From Betaproteobacteria bacterium (GTDB taxonomy: Bacteria; Pseudomonadota; Gammaproteobacteria; Burkholderiales; Burkholderiaceae_C): 8,885 nucleotides of DNA. Both the position numbers and the translations under genes were made by a program. The stretch spans positions 1 to 8,885 of the forward strand of contig CANFOR010000115.1 in the NCBI GenBank assembly GCA_947448675.1. Direction: 5' to 3'. The notes beneath the pieces were generated by a model that saw only the letters and a program-made list of their open reading frames with translations, ran no database searches and was not told the DNA's origin. Below, piece by piece: positions 1-7,452 of this stretch (position 1 is the stretch's first letter; every line of letters starts with the position of its first letter).

Positions 1-696
1 GTCCCACAGCATTTCCGGAATCAGCACCAGATGCAGGTCTTCCATGTTGCGGCGCAACTGGGCGGCGCTTGAGGCCTCGCGAATCAGGTCGAGTTCGTCG
101 TGCAGGTATTTGTCAAACTCGGCCACTACCTCGCGAGGCTTGAGGCGCTTGCCGTCGGCAGACAGGCCCTCGACCCAACCGGCCATCAGGCGCATCAGGC
201 TCAGGTCTTTTTCAATCGCTGGCAACATGCCGGGACGCAGCACTTTTACAGCAACATCGCGCAATTGCCCATCACGGGTTTTCAGGGTGGCAAAGTGCAC
301 TTGGGCGATGGAGGCGCTGGCTACTGGCGTCTGTTCAAAACTGGCAAAAATCTCACCCACGGGTTTGTGAAACGCGCGTTCAATGGTGGCCACGGCAATG
401 GCCGAGTCGAAGGGTGGTACGCGGTCTTGCAGCTTGGCCAGTTCATTGGCAATGTCGATGGGCAGCAGGTCGCGCCGGGTCGAGAGCACTTGGCCAAACT
501 TTACAAAAATGGGCCCTAGGCGCTCCAGCGCTTCACGCAGCCGCTGGCCGCGCGGCGCGCGCAGGTCGCGGCCCAGCGAAGCAATACGTGCGATCAGGGT
601 TAGCCAGGGCTTTTGAAAGCTGGTGAGCAGCAATTCGTCCAGGCCGTAGCGCAGCACGATCCAAACGATGTAGACCCCACGAAACAAGCGCATCAT
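1..696 (-). CDS. ubiB: UbiB, ubiquinone biosynthesis kinase-like protein (N-terminal 232 aa, cut by window edge)
   Basis: UbiB is an atypical protein-kinase-like (ADCK/ABC1 family) ATPase needed for aerobic ubiquinone synthesis. It is membrane-associated through C-terminal segments that lie outside this window. Reverse-strand translation from 696 gives 232 uninterrupted codons to the edge, beginning MMRLFRGVYIVW. Family hallmarks visible are the KxGQ motif (KFGQ, residues 66-69), the Ala/Ser-rich loop that replaces the kinase P-loop (ASASIAQVH, about 126-134), the ATP-site lysine in VAVKVLRP (K151) and the ExD motif in DELDLIREA (E201, D203). The usual length is about 520-550 aa, so roughly 43 percent is present. 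The start ATG (696-694) overlaps the ubiJ stop as ATGA, implying translational coupling; a second ATG follows immediately and cannot be excluded as the start. The loop reads ASAS rather than the AAAS I recall from E. coli, a mild variation. Identification is confident; the truncation comes from the window boundary only. Confidence 0.95.
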   Translation of the reverse strand, partial: MMRLFRGVYIVWIVLRYGLDELLLTSFQKPWLTLIARIASLGRDLRAPRGQRLREALERLGPIFVKFGQVLSTRRDLLPIDIANELAKLQDRVPPFDSAIAVATIERAFHKPVGEIFASFEQTPVASASIAQVHFATLKTRDGQLRDVAVKVLRPGMLPAIEKDLSLMRLMAGWVEGLSADGKRLKPREVVAEFDKYLHDELDLIREASSAAQLRRNMEDLHLVLIPEMLWD

Positions 697-1295
697 GAGC
701 CCGCAGCCGCTGTTGGGCTGCTGTGCGCAGCACTGGTGTTGCGCTGGGCTACAAAGCCGCGTATAGCCTGGGCCGCGCGCCGTGCCGCCTCGCCCAAGGC
801 ATGGGCGGGAGCGTCACCCACGATGCGCGAGAGGTCTTCTTCGATGTCCCAGCGCACATGGTCGGCCAACCAATTGATCTCGGCGGCAAACTGCACGTCG
901 CCCTCCATGCGCACCTCGGGTTTTTGCGCGGTCAGCACCTGGCGCAGCAAGGCCAAAGGCGAGCGCTCGGCCACCGTGAGCTTGAGGTCGGCAGAGGTGT
1001 TTGGCCCTGCAAGGCGCAGCAGACCTGCGGGGGTGGCTACAAATTGAATAGCAATTGAACCCCATTGCACAAGCGCGGAGCGGCCTTTTTGGCGTTGCAA
1101 GCGGGCCATCGCTTCGGGCTCTTGCAGCAGTACATGGTTGAGCAAAAGTACCAAGCGGTTTTGCGTTTCGGCGATCACCCAAGTCGGGGGCTGCAGCTTG
1201 TCGAGCACAAACTCGAAGGCGGAGTGCGGCCCAGGGGCAGCATCGGACGGGTGGCTGGAGGCGTCGGCCTCGGAAGGGTGGGGCATAGCAGGCAT
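693..1295 (-). CDS. ubiJ: UbiJ, SCP2-domain ubiquinone biosynthesis accessory factor
   Basis: This is a 200-aa protein of the UbiJ (YigP) family. UbiJ carries an SCP2-like lipid-binding domain and works with UbiK in the soluble Ubi complex, where it is thought to hold the hydrophobic ubiquinone intermediates. Residues 1-25 are a low-complexity Ser/Pro/Ala tail. The SCP2-like fold spans about 26-135 (FVLDKLQPPTW onward, with the amphipathic stretch RLVLLLNHVLL), and the typical UbiJ C-terminal segment NWLADHVRWDIEEDLSRIVGD lies near 141-161. The extreme C-terminus is again Ala/Ser-rich. Length is close to the family norm of about 200 aa. The start at 1295 is preceded by a modest CGGGG element; an alternative in-frame ATG three codons later has no better ribosome site. 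The position between the Tim44-like gene and ubiB fits the usual ubiE-ubiJ-ubiB linkage. The primary sequence of this family is weakly conserved, so gene order contributes to the call. Confidence 0.9.
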   Translation of the reverse strand: MPAMPHPSEADASSHPSDAAPGPHSAFEFVLDKLQPPTWVIAETQNRLVLLLNHVLLQEPEAMARLQRQKGRSALVQWGSIAIQFVATPAGLLRLAGPNTSADLKLTVAERSPLALLRQVLTAQKPEVRMEGDVQFAAEINWLADHVRWDIEEDLSRIVGDAPAHALGEAARRAAQAIRGFVAQRNTSAAHSSPTAAAGS

Positions 1296-1336
1296 GCCCC
1301 GATTATCGAAGCAAAACGCCTGCTACTGCGCCAGCT

Positions 1337-2374
1337 TTATTGCAAAGCTTGCACACCCGCTACCAACCAGCCATGGCCACCACTGCGCGGCTTGGTCATG
1401 TTCCAGACTTCGCGGAAGGGGCTGGGGCCTGCAGAGGGGTCTTCGCGGATCATGCCGGAGAACTCGACGCTGGCCATGTAGGCCTCGCCGATGTCTTCAA
1501 TGCCCAACAGCTGGGCGTTGAGCACGGCCACTTCTGTTTTGTTGACGCCGCCCTTGGGGTTGTGCTGCTCGCGCTCAGCCAACTGGGTGGTGATTTCGGC
1601 CACCATTTCGTCGGTCATCATGGCGCGCAGGCTGGCGATATCGGAGCGGTCCCAGGCATCTTGCAGGGTCACAAAATTGGCCTTGCAGGCCTTGAGAAAG
1701 CCTTCGGTGTCAAAGCCCGCAGGCACGCCCCAGCTTTGCGAACCGGCCAAGGCCGAACCGATCATGCTGCCACTGGTGTCGCTGCTGCCTGGCAAGCTGG
1801 TGCTACCGGTTTGCGCGCCGTTTTGCGGAAAGCGCACGCTGTCAAAGGCCGTGCTATTGCGCTCCCAAGGTCGGGCCGAAGCGTCGTTGCCAACATTCTC
1901 GGGGCTGTAGCTGCGTGGCATGCTGCCGCCTGCGCCTTGCAGGGCAAACGGGCCAGCGCCATTGCTGTTATTGGGATTGCTGGCAGCACTGCGCGAGCGG
2001 ATAAACCAGCCGATCAAGGCCATGGCCACAAAGGCCAAGAGCGCAAACATCAAGATGTTGCCAAAGGCCCCGCCCATGCCCATGGAATGCGCCAGCCAAG
2101 CCAAACCAAGGCCTGCTGCCAAACCGCCCAGCATGGCCCCCCAAGGCCGTTTAGGGGCCACGGGCGGCGCCGCTGGGGTGGCAGGTGCCACTGCAGGTTT
2201 GGCGGCGTTGCTGGCTGCATTTTGGGCGGGGGTGCCGGGAGCGGCTTCGCGCTTCGTCACGTTCGACGATTGCTTGCCAAAGGAACTACCGCCGCCCAAA
2301 CGCTTGGCCGCTTCGGCTTGCATGCTGCCCAGCAACAAAGCGCAGGCCAGTACAAAAATAGATAGAAATTTCAT
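1337..2374 (-). CDS. Tim44-like domain membrane protein with signal peptide
   Basis: This is a 345-aa envelope protein. Residues 1-22 form a Sec-type signal peptide (MKFLSIFVLACALLLGSMQA, with an AEA-like cleavage site). An Ala/Pro-rich linker (about 40-75) follows, then two hydrophobic segments (about 78-99, Gly-rich, and 103-124, ending GWFIRSRS), a Ser/Asn/Gly-rich disordered stretch (about 127-215), and a C-terminal Tim44-like alpha/beta domain (about 220-345, starting FDTEGFLKACKANFV and ending GHGWLVAGVQALQ). In mitochondria the Tim44 fold binds membrane and the import motor; the role of the bacterial homologue is not established. I chose the ATG at 2374 because a GGAGAC ribosome site lies just upstream (2378-2383) and the signal peptide begins there. 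A longer version starting at 2419 would overlap ubiE and mask the signal peptide. It sits 25 nt after ubiE and 41 nt before ubiJ. A function in the quinone pathway is only inferred from that position. Confidence 0.88.
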   Translation of the reverse strand: MKFLSIFVLACALLLGSMQAEAAKRLGGGSSFGKQSSNVTKREAAPGTPAQNAASNAAKPAVAPATPAAPPVAPKRPWGAMLGGLAAGLGLAWLAHSMGMGGAFGNILMFALLAFVAMALIGWFIRSRSAASNPNNSNGAGPFALQGAGGSMPRSYSPENVGNDASARPWERNSTAFDSVRFPQNGAQTGSTSLPGSSDTSGSMIGSALAGSQSWGVPAGFDTEGFLKACKANFVTLQDAWDRSDIASLRAMMTDEMVAEITTQLAEREQHNPKGGVNKTEVAVLNAQLLGIEDIGEAYMASVEFSGMIREDPSAGPSPFREVWNMTKPRSGGHGWLVAGVQALQ

Positions 2375-2377
2375 GTT

Positions 2378-2383
2378 GTCTCC
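2378..2383 (-). promoter_or_regulatory. Ribosome binding site deciding the Tim44-like gene start
   Basis: GGAGAC on the minus strand lies directly upstream of the ATG at 2374, with 5 nt between GGAG and the ATG. It supports the shorter start over the in-frame ATG at 2419, which would lie inside the end of ubiE. Confidence 0.7.
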
Positions 2384-2399
2384 GACAGGCCAAAACGGC

Positions 2400-3131
2400 C
2401 TAGCACTTGATTCCAACATGAAGTGCCACTACTCCGCCAGTCATATTGTGAAAGTCCACATGGCCAAAGCCCCCTTCTTGCATCATGGTCTTGAGGGTTT
2501 CTTGGTCGGGGTGCATGCGAATCGACTCGGCCAAATAGCGGTAGCTGTCGGCGTCTTGCGCGACCCATTTCCCCAGGCGTGGCAGCAGTTGAAACGAGTA
2601 CCAATCGTAGGCCTTTTCTAGGGGCTTGGCCACCTTCGAAAACTCCAGCACCAAGAGCTTGCCACCGGGCTTGAGCACGCGTTGCATTTCTGCCAAAGCC
2701 GCATCTTTGCGCGTCATGTTGCGCAGGCCAAAGGCCACGGTGACCAGGTCGAAGTAGCCGCTGGCAAAGGGCAATTGCTCGGCATCGCAGACCACCGTGG
2801 GCAGGGCCACACCGGCGTCGAGTAGGCGGTCGCGCCCGGTGCGCAGCATGGCTTCGTTGATGTCGGTGTGCACCACTTGGCCCTTGCTGCCCACGCGCTT
2901 GGCAAAGGCCTGGGCCAGGTCGCCCGTGCCCCCGGCAATGTCGAGCACACGCTGGCCGGGCCGTACATTGGCCACCAGCACGGTATAGGCCTTCCAGGCG
3001 CGGTGCAGACCTGCGGACATCAGGTCGTTCATCAAATCGTATTTGGGCGCGACGGAGTCGAACACGCCTTTGACGCGGCGCGCTTTGTCTTGCGCGTCAA
3101 CCGACTCAAAACCAAAATGGGTATTGCTCAT
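2400..3131 (-). CDS. ubiE: UbiE, ubiquinone/menaquinone C-methyltransferase
   Basis: This SAM-dependent class I methyltransferase of 243 aa C-methylates the 2-polyprenyl-6-methoxy-benzoquinol ring in ubiquinone synthesis (demethylmenaquinone in organisms that make menaquinone). Both family signatures are visible: YDLMNDLMSAGLHRAWK (residues 31-47) and RVLKPGGKLLVLEFSK (151-166). SAM motif I is VLDIAGGTGD (62-71), the acidic motif II end is HTDIN (88-92), and the CDAEQLPF post-motif lies at 115-122. The C-terminus ends GGVVALHVGIKC, as is typical of the family. Length is close to the usual 240-250 aa. The start at 3131 lies 9 nt after the DUF971 stop, and only a weak purine stretch (AAAG) precedes it, so translation may depend on coupling to the gene upstream. 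No menaquinone genes are seen, so a ubiquinone role is the simplest reading. Confidence 0.97.
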   Translation of the reverse strand: MSNTHFGFESVDAQDKARRVKGVFDSVAPKYDLMNDLMSAGLHRAWKAYTVLVANVRPGQRVLDIAGGTGDLAQAFAKRVGSKGQVVHTDINEAMLRTGRDRLLDAGVALPTVVCDAEQLPFASGYFDLVTVAFGLRNMTRKDAALAEMQRVLKPGGKLLVLEFSKVAKPLEKAYDWYSFQLLPRLGKWVAQDADSYRYLAESIRMHPDQETLKTMMQEGGFGHVDFHNMTGGVVALHVGIKC

Positions 3132-3140
3132 AGCGGCTTT

Positions 3141-3551
3141 CTAGTGCGCGCAGCCCTGGCCTGCGGCCTCGGGCATGGGCGCGTCGCGCTCGGTGTGGGC
3201 CGCTTGCAACTTGGTCTCGTATTCGGCCCAAAGCTTGCTTTGTTGTGAGCCTAAAAAATGCAGATAGTCCCAGGTGTACAGGCCGCTGCCGTGGCCGTCG
3301 CTAAAGCGCGGCTGCACGGCGTAATTGCCGACCGGTTCCATGCCCACAATATCGACGCCGCGCTTGCCGGTTTGCAGTACCTCTTGGCCTTGGCCGTGGC
3401 CGCGCACTTCGGCCGAGGGCGAGTAAATGCGCATCAGCTCAAAGGGAATCAAAAAGCGCTCGCCGCTGCTAAAGCTAATTTCTAACTGGCGTGACTGCCC
3501 GTGCAGTGTCAAACTCTCGGGTGTGGGGGTAGATTTTTGCAGGCCTGCCAT
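3141..3551 (-). CDS. DUF971 family protein (gamma-butyrobetaine hydroxylase-like N-terminal domain)
   Basis: This is a 136-aa soluble protein that is essentially one DUF971 / GBBH-like N-terminal domain. Characteristic segments are RQLEISFSSGERFLIPFELMR (split here as 21-30 and 31-41), YSPSAEVRGHG (43-53), GKRGVDIVGMEPVGNYAVQ (62-80) and FSDGHGSGLYTWDYLHFL (83-100). A charged, Ala/Gly-rich tail ends GQGCAH. The same domain occurs at the N-terminus of gamma-butyrobetaine hydroxylases and fused to some Mrp/ApbC-type proteins, but this protein has no hydroxylase domain and its biochemical role is unknown. I chose the ATG at 3551 because it is 13 nt after the stop of the large dehydrogenase; an in-frame ATG at 3611 would overlap that gene by 47 nt and lacks the family's N-terminal form. 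The gene lies immediately upstream of ubiE, a linkage I recall as common in Burkholderiales. Confidence 0.9.
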   Translation of the reverse strand: MAGLQKSTPTPESLTLHGQSRQLEISFSSGERFLIPFELMRIYSPSAEVRGHGQGQEVLQTGKRGVDIVGMEPVGNYAVQPRFSDGHGSGLYTWDYLHFLGSQQSKLWAEYETKLQAAHTERDAPMPEAAGQGCAH

Positions 3552-3564
3552 AAAAACTTTCGGG

Positions 3565-6500
3565 TTAAACCAAGACGCGCTCAATGCCACCGTTATTGGC
3601 CGCTTGCACATAGGTGGGCATCCAATCTTTGCCGAGGATTTGGTTGGCCAGTTCGACCACGATGTAGTCGGCTTCGAGCAGGCCGGTTTTTAAGTCGTCT
3701 TGGTAACGGTTCAAGCCCATCAAACAGCTCGGACAAGAGGTCAGAATCTTCAGGTTCTGCTGCGCACCGACCGCGCCACTGCTGCGTAACTCGGCCTCGC
3801 CTTTGCGGATTTCTTCTTCTTTGCGAAAGCGAATTTGCGTCGACACATCGGGCCGGGTGACGGCCAAGCCGCCGCTCTCGCCGCAGCAGCGCTTGCTCTC
3901 TAGCACCTGGTCGCCCATCAAAGACTTCACGGTTTTCATGGGCTCTTGCAGCTTCATGGGGCTGTGGCAAGGGTCGTGGTACAGGTAGCCGCCTTGCTGG
4001 GCTTCGGGCAAACGGATGCCCTTGTCGAGCAGGTATTCGTGGATGTCGATGATGCGGCAGCCGGGGAATATTTTTTCGAACTCATAGCCCTGCAATTGGT
4101 CATAGCAGGTGCCGCAGCTGACCACCACGGTTTTAATGTCCATGTAGTTCAGGGTATTGGCCACACGGTGGAACAGCACCCGGTTGTCGGTGATGATCTT
4201 CTCGGCTTTGTCAAACTGGCCGCTGCCGCGCTGCGGGTAGCCGCAGCACAGGTAACCCGGTGGCAACACGGTTTGCACGCCCGCGTGCCAGAGCATGGCC
4301 TGGGTGGCCAAACCGACTTGGCTGAACAACCGCTCTGAGCCGCAACCGGGGAAGTAAAACACCGCTTCGGTCTCCGCCGTGGTAGTTTGCGGGTTGCGGA
4401 TAATAGGCACGTAGTCTTTGTCTTCAATGTCTAGCAATGCGCGTGCGGTTTTTTTGGGCAGGCCGCCGGGCATTTTTTTGTTGATGAAGTGGATCACCTG
4501 CTCTTTGATCGGCGGCTTGCCGACGGTAGAGGGCGGTAGCGCGGTTTGTTTTTTGGCCAAGCCGCGCAACACCTCGTTGCCCAAGCGTTGGGCCTTGAAA
4601 CTCAGATTGGTGAGCGCGTGGCCGAAGTTGATGGCTTGCGGGCTGGCCGTGCCAATGAACCACGACTGAAACGCTGCGGCAGGGCGGAAACTTTTTTTGC
4701 CCATTTTGCGCAGCAAGTTGCGCATGTTCATCGACACGTCGCCGAAGTCGATCTTCACGGGGCAGGGCGACTCGCACTTGTGACAGACGGTGCAGTGGTC
4801 CGCCACGTCTTCAAATTCTTCCCAGTGCTTGATGCTCACGCCGCGCCGGGTTTGCTCTTCGTACAAAAAGGCTTCAATGAGCAGGGAGGTGGCCAAAATT
4901 TTATTGCGCGGGCTATAGAGCAAATTGGCGCGCGGCACGTGGGTGGCGCAGACCGGCTTGCATTTGCCGCAACGCAGGCAGTCTTTGATGCTGTCGGCAA
5001 TGTCGCCAATATCGCTTTGCTGCATGATCAGCGATTCATGGCCCATCAAACCAAAGCTGGGCGTGTAGGCGTTGGTCAAATCAGCCTGTAAGGCACGCCC
5101 GCTGTGCGTTGAGTGCTCTGAATTTCGTAGCAATTTGCCTTTGTTGAAACGTCCCTCGGGGTCGATGCGCTGCTTGTATTCGGCAAAAGGTTGCAGTTCG
5201 GCGTCGGTCAAAAACTCCAATTTGGTGATGCCAATGCCGTGCTCGCCCGAGATCACGCCGTCTAAGCTGCGCGCCAGCACCATGATGCGGGCCACCGCTT
5301 CGTGCGCGGTTTGCAGCATCTCGTAGTTGTCGGAGTTCACTGGGATGTTGGTGTGCACATTGCCGTCGCCCGCGTGCATGTGCAGCGCCACCCAGACCCG
5401 GCCTTTGAGCACGCGCTGGTGGATGGCCGTGCACTCGGCCAAGATGGCCGCAAAGGCCGCGCCGGAGAAGATGCCCTGCAGCGGCGTGCGAATTTGCGCC
5501 TTCCAGCTGGCGCGCAGGCTGTGGTCTTGCAACTGTGGGAACAGCGTGTCCACGCCCCGCAGCCAAGCCTGCCATTGGGCGCGCACACTGGCTACCAAGT
5601 CGATGGCCTGGGCCACCCGGTCTTCGAGCAGCTCGGCCGAGGCAATCTCGCTGGCGTCGTCTTGCTTACCCAGGGGCAAGTTACCTTTTTCAAAGAAGGC
5701 CAAGAGCGCGTCGGCAAAGGCCAGCTTGTTGCGCAAACTCAGTTCGATGTTGATGCGTTCGATGCCGTCGGTGTACTCGGCCATGCGCGGCAGGGGGATC
5801 ACCACGTCTTCATTGATCTTGAAGGCATTGGTGTGTTTGCTGATCGCGGCGGTGCGCTTGCGGTCGAGCCAAAACTTTTTGCGTGCTTCTGAACTGATAG
5901 CAACAAAGCCTTCACCATGGCGCGAGTTGGCGATGCGCACCACCTCGCTGGTGGCGCGGGCCACGGCATCGGCATCGTCGCCAGCAATGTCGCCAATCAG
6001 CACCATCTTGGGCAAAGCGCCATTGCCTTTTTTGCTCTTGGTGCTGTAGCCCACGGCTTTCAAGTAGCGGTCGTCCAGGTGCTCCAGTCCCGCCAGCAGC
6101 ACGGCGCTGCGCTTGGGCTCGGCGAACATAAAGTCTTTGATTTCGACAATGCTGGGCACAGCATCTTTGGCATTGCCAAAAAACTCCAGGCACACCGTGC
6201 GGGTGTGCTGCGGCATTTTGTGCACGATCCAACGCGCGCTGGTAATCAGGCCGTCGCAGCCTTCTTTTTGGATGCCGGGCAGGCCCGCCAAAAACTTGTC
6301 GGTCACGTCTTTGCCCAGGCCCTCTTTGCGGAAAGTGCTGCCCGGTATGTCGAGCTGCTCGCTGCGCAAATGGGTTTTGCCATCGGCTTTGAAGTACTGC
6401 AAGGCAAAGCTGGCCAGGGGCGCGTCATGGATCTTGCCCAGGTTGTGGTTGATGCGGGTCACCTCTAGCCATTCGGCCTGCGGCGTGACCATGCGCCAGC

Positions 6501-7452
6501 TGGCCAGGTTGTCCAGCGCTGTGCCCCAGAGCACAGCTTTTTTACCGCCCGCGTTCATGGCGATGTTGCCGCCAATGCACGAGGCTTCGGCCGAGGTGGG
6601 GTCTACGGCAAACACATAGCCTGCGCGCTCGGCGGCATCAGCCACGCGCTGGGTCACCACGCCGGCCTCCGTCCACACCGTGGCCACAGGCTGTGTCACG
6701 CCGGGCAGGGCTTTGAACTCCACCTCGCTCATGGCTTCGAGCTTCTCGGTGTTGATGACCGCGCTCTTCCAGGTCAGCGGAATCGCGCCGCCGGTGTAGC
6801 CCGTGCCGCCACCGCGCGGGATGATGGTCAAGCCAATTTCAAAGCAGCCGCGCACCAGTTCGGCCATTTCGGCCTCAGTGTCGGGCGTGAGCACCACAAA
6901 GGGGTACTCGACGCGCCAGTCGGTGGCGTCGGTCACATGGCTGACGCGCGACAGGCCGTCGAACTTGATGTTGTCTTTGGCAGTCACCCGGCCCAGCACT
7001 TTAGCGACTTGCTTGCGCAGCGTGGATGCTTCTAAAAAGATAGCGTCAAACGCACTAACGGCGCGCTTTGCAGCCTCAATGAGCTGTTCTACGCGGGCGT
7101 CACGGGCGGCGTCTGCGGCGGGTGTACGGCGTTTTTCAATCTCGCCCAAGCGGTGCTGCAAGGCTTCAACCAATTGCTTGCGGCGCTTGGGGTTGTCGAG
7201 CAAGTCGTCTTGCAAATAGGGGTTGCGCTGCACCACCCAAATGTCGCCCAACACCTCGTAGAGCATGCGCGCCGAGCGGCCCGTGCGGCGCTCGCCACGC
7301 AACTGGTTGAGCAGCTCCCACGCGGGTGCGCCCAGCAAGCGGATCACGATCTCGCGGTCCGAGAACGAGGTGTAGTTGTAAGGGATCTCGCGCAGACGGG
7401 GTTGCTCGTCGGCAGCGGTGGGCAGTGGGAAGAGGGGAAATGGTGCGTTCAC
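3565..7452 (-). CDS. FAD/FMN and Fe-S 2-hydroxyacid dehydrogenase-type fusion protein (DUF3683-GlcD-GlcF-like)
   Basis: This 1295-aa multidomain oxidoreductase is expected to oxidise a D-2-hydroxyacid and pass electrons through Fe-S clusters to an acceptor, probably quinone; the substrate is unknown. Domain order: a DUF3683-type N-terminal region (about 15-175, containing IPYNYTSFSDREIVIRLLG); a PCMH-type FAD-binding domain with PRGGGTGYTGG (212-222) and CIGGNIAMNAGG (292-303); a FAD-linked oxidase C-terminal domain with HMHAGDGNVH (691-700) and SGEHGIG (735-741); two CX2CX2CX3C 4Fe-4S motifs (C825/828/831/835 and C887/890/893/897); and two cysteine-rich CCG modules (C1037, C1069-C1070, C1113/C1116; and C1162, C1189-C1190, C1240/C1243). 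GlcD- and GlcF-like functions are therefore joined in one chain, as in YdiJ-type enzymes but longer. The start is GTG at 7452: an in-frame TAA lies four codons upstream and no clear Shine-Dalgarno is seen. It is the first gene of the ubi-containing operon and has no frameshift. Start choice is moderately certain; the family assignment is strong. Confidence 0.93.
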   Translation of the reverse strand: MNAPFPLFPLPTAADEQPRLREIPYNYTSFSDREIVIRLLGAPAWELLNQLRGERRTGRSARMLYEVLGDIWVVQRNPYLQDDLLDNPKRRKQLVEALQHRLGEIEKRRTPAADAARDARVEQLIEAAKRAVSAFDAIFLEASTLRKQVAKVLGRVTAKDNIKFDGLSRVSHVTDATDWRVEYPFVVLTPDTEAEMAELVRGCFEIGLTIIPRGGGTGYTGGAIPLTWKSAVINTEKLEAMSEVEFKALPGVTQPVATVWTEAGVVTQRVADAAERAGYVFAVDPTSAEASCIGGNIAMNAGGKKAVLWGTALDNLASWRMVTPQAEWLEVTRINHNLGKIHDAPLASFALQYFKADGKTHLRSEQLDIPGSTFRKEGLGKDVTDKFLAGLPGIQKEGCDGLITSARWIVHKMPQHTRTVCLEFFGNAKDAVPSIVEIKDFMFAEPKRSAVLLAGLEHLDDRYLKAVGYSTKSKKGNGALPKMVLIGDIAGDDADAVARATSEVVRIANSRHGEGFVAISSEARKKFWLDRKRTAAISKHTNAFKINEDVVIPLPRMAEYTDGIERINIELSLRNKLAFADALLAFFEKGNLPLGKQDDASEIASAELLEDRVAQAIDLVASVRAQWQAWLRGVDTLFPQLQDHSLRASWKAQIRTPLQGIFSGAAFAAILAECTAIHQRVLKGRVWVALHMHAGDGNVHTNIPVNSDNYEMLQTAHEAVARIMVLARSLDGVISGEHGIGITKLEFLTDAELQPFAEYKQRIDPEGRFNKGKLLRNSEHSTHSGRALQADLTNAYTPSFGLMGHESLIMQQSDIGDIADSIKDCLRCGKCKPVCATHVPRANLLYSPRNKILATSLLIEAFLYEEQTRRGVSIKHWEEFEDVADHCTVCHKCESPCPVKIDFGDVSMNMRNLLRKMGKKSFRPAAAFQSWFIGTASPQAINFGHALTNLSFKAQRLGNEVLRGLAKKQTALPPSTVGKPPIKEQVIHFINKKMPGGLPKKTARALLDIEDKDYVPIIRNPQTTTAETEAVFYFPGCGSERLFSQVGLATQAMLWHAGVQTVLPPGYLCCGYPQRGSGQFDKAEKIITDNRVLFHRVANTLNYMDIKTVVVSCGTCYDQLQGYEFEKIFPGCRIIDIHEYLLDKGIRLPEAQQGGYLYHDPCHSPMKLQEPMKTVKSLMGDQVLESKRCCGESGGLAVTRPDVSTQIRFRKEEEIRKGEAELRSSGAVGAQQNLKILTSCPSCLMGLNRYQDDLKTGLLEADYIVVELANQILGKDWMPTYVQAANNGGIERVLV

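Noticed and set aside
1341..1351. Small inverted repeat GCAA-AGC-TTGC as a terminator at the end of the Tim44-like gene
   Set aside because: The stem is only 4 bp, it lies within or at the end of the coding sequence, there is no T-tract, and ubiJ follows in the same operon, so termination is unlikely.
1340..2365. Long plus-strand open frame (341 codons) opposite the Tim44-like gene
   Set aside because: It is a mirror frame of a GC-rich coding gene. The translation is Ala/Gly/His-rich low complexity with no recognisable domain, while the minus strand has a signal peptide, membrane segments and a Tim44 domain.
2375..2419. Longer start for the Tim44-like protein at 2419
   Set aside because: It would overlap the end of ubiE and place 15 residues ahead of the signal peptide; the ATG at 2374 has its own GGAGAC site.
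3552..3611. Longer start for the DUF971 protein at 3611
   Set aside because: It would overlap the dehydrogenase gene by 47 nt, and the extra residues do not resemble the family's N-terminus.
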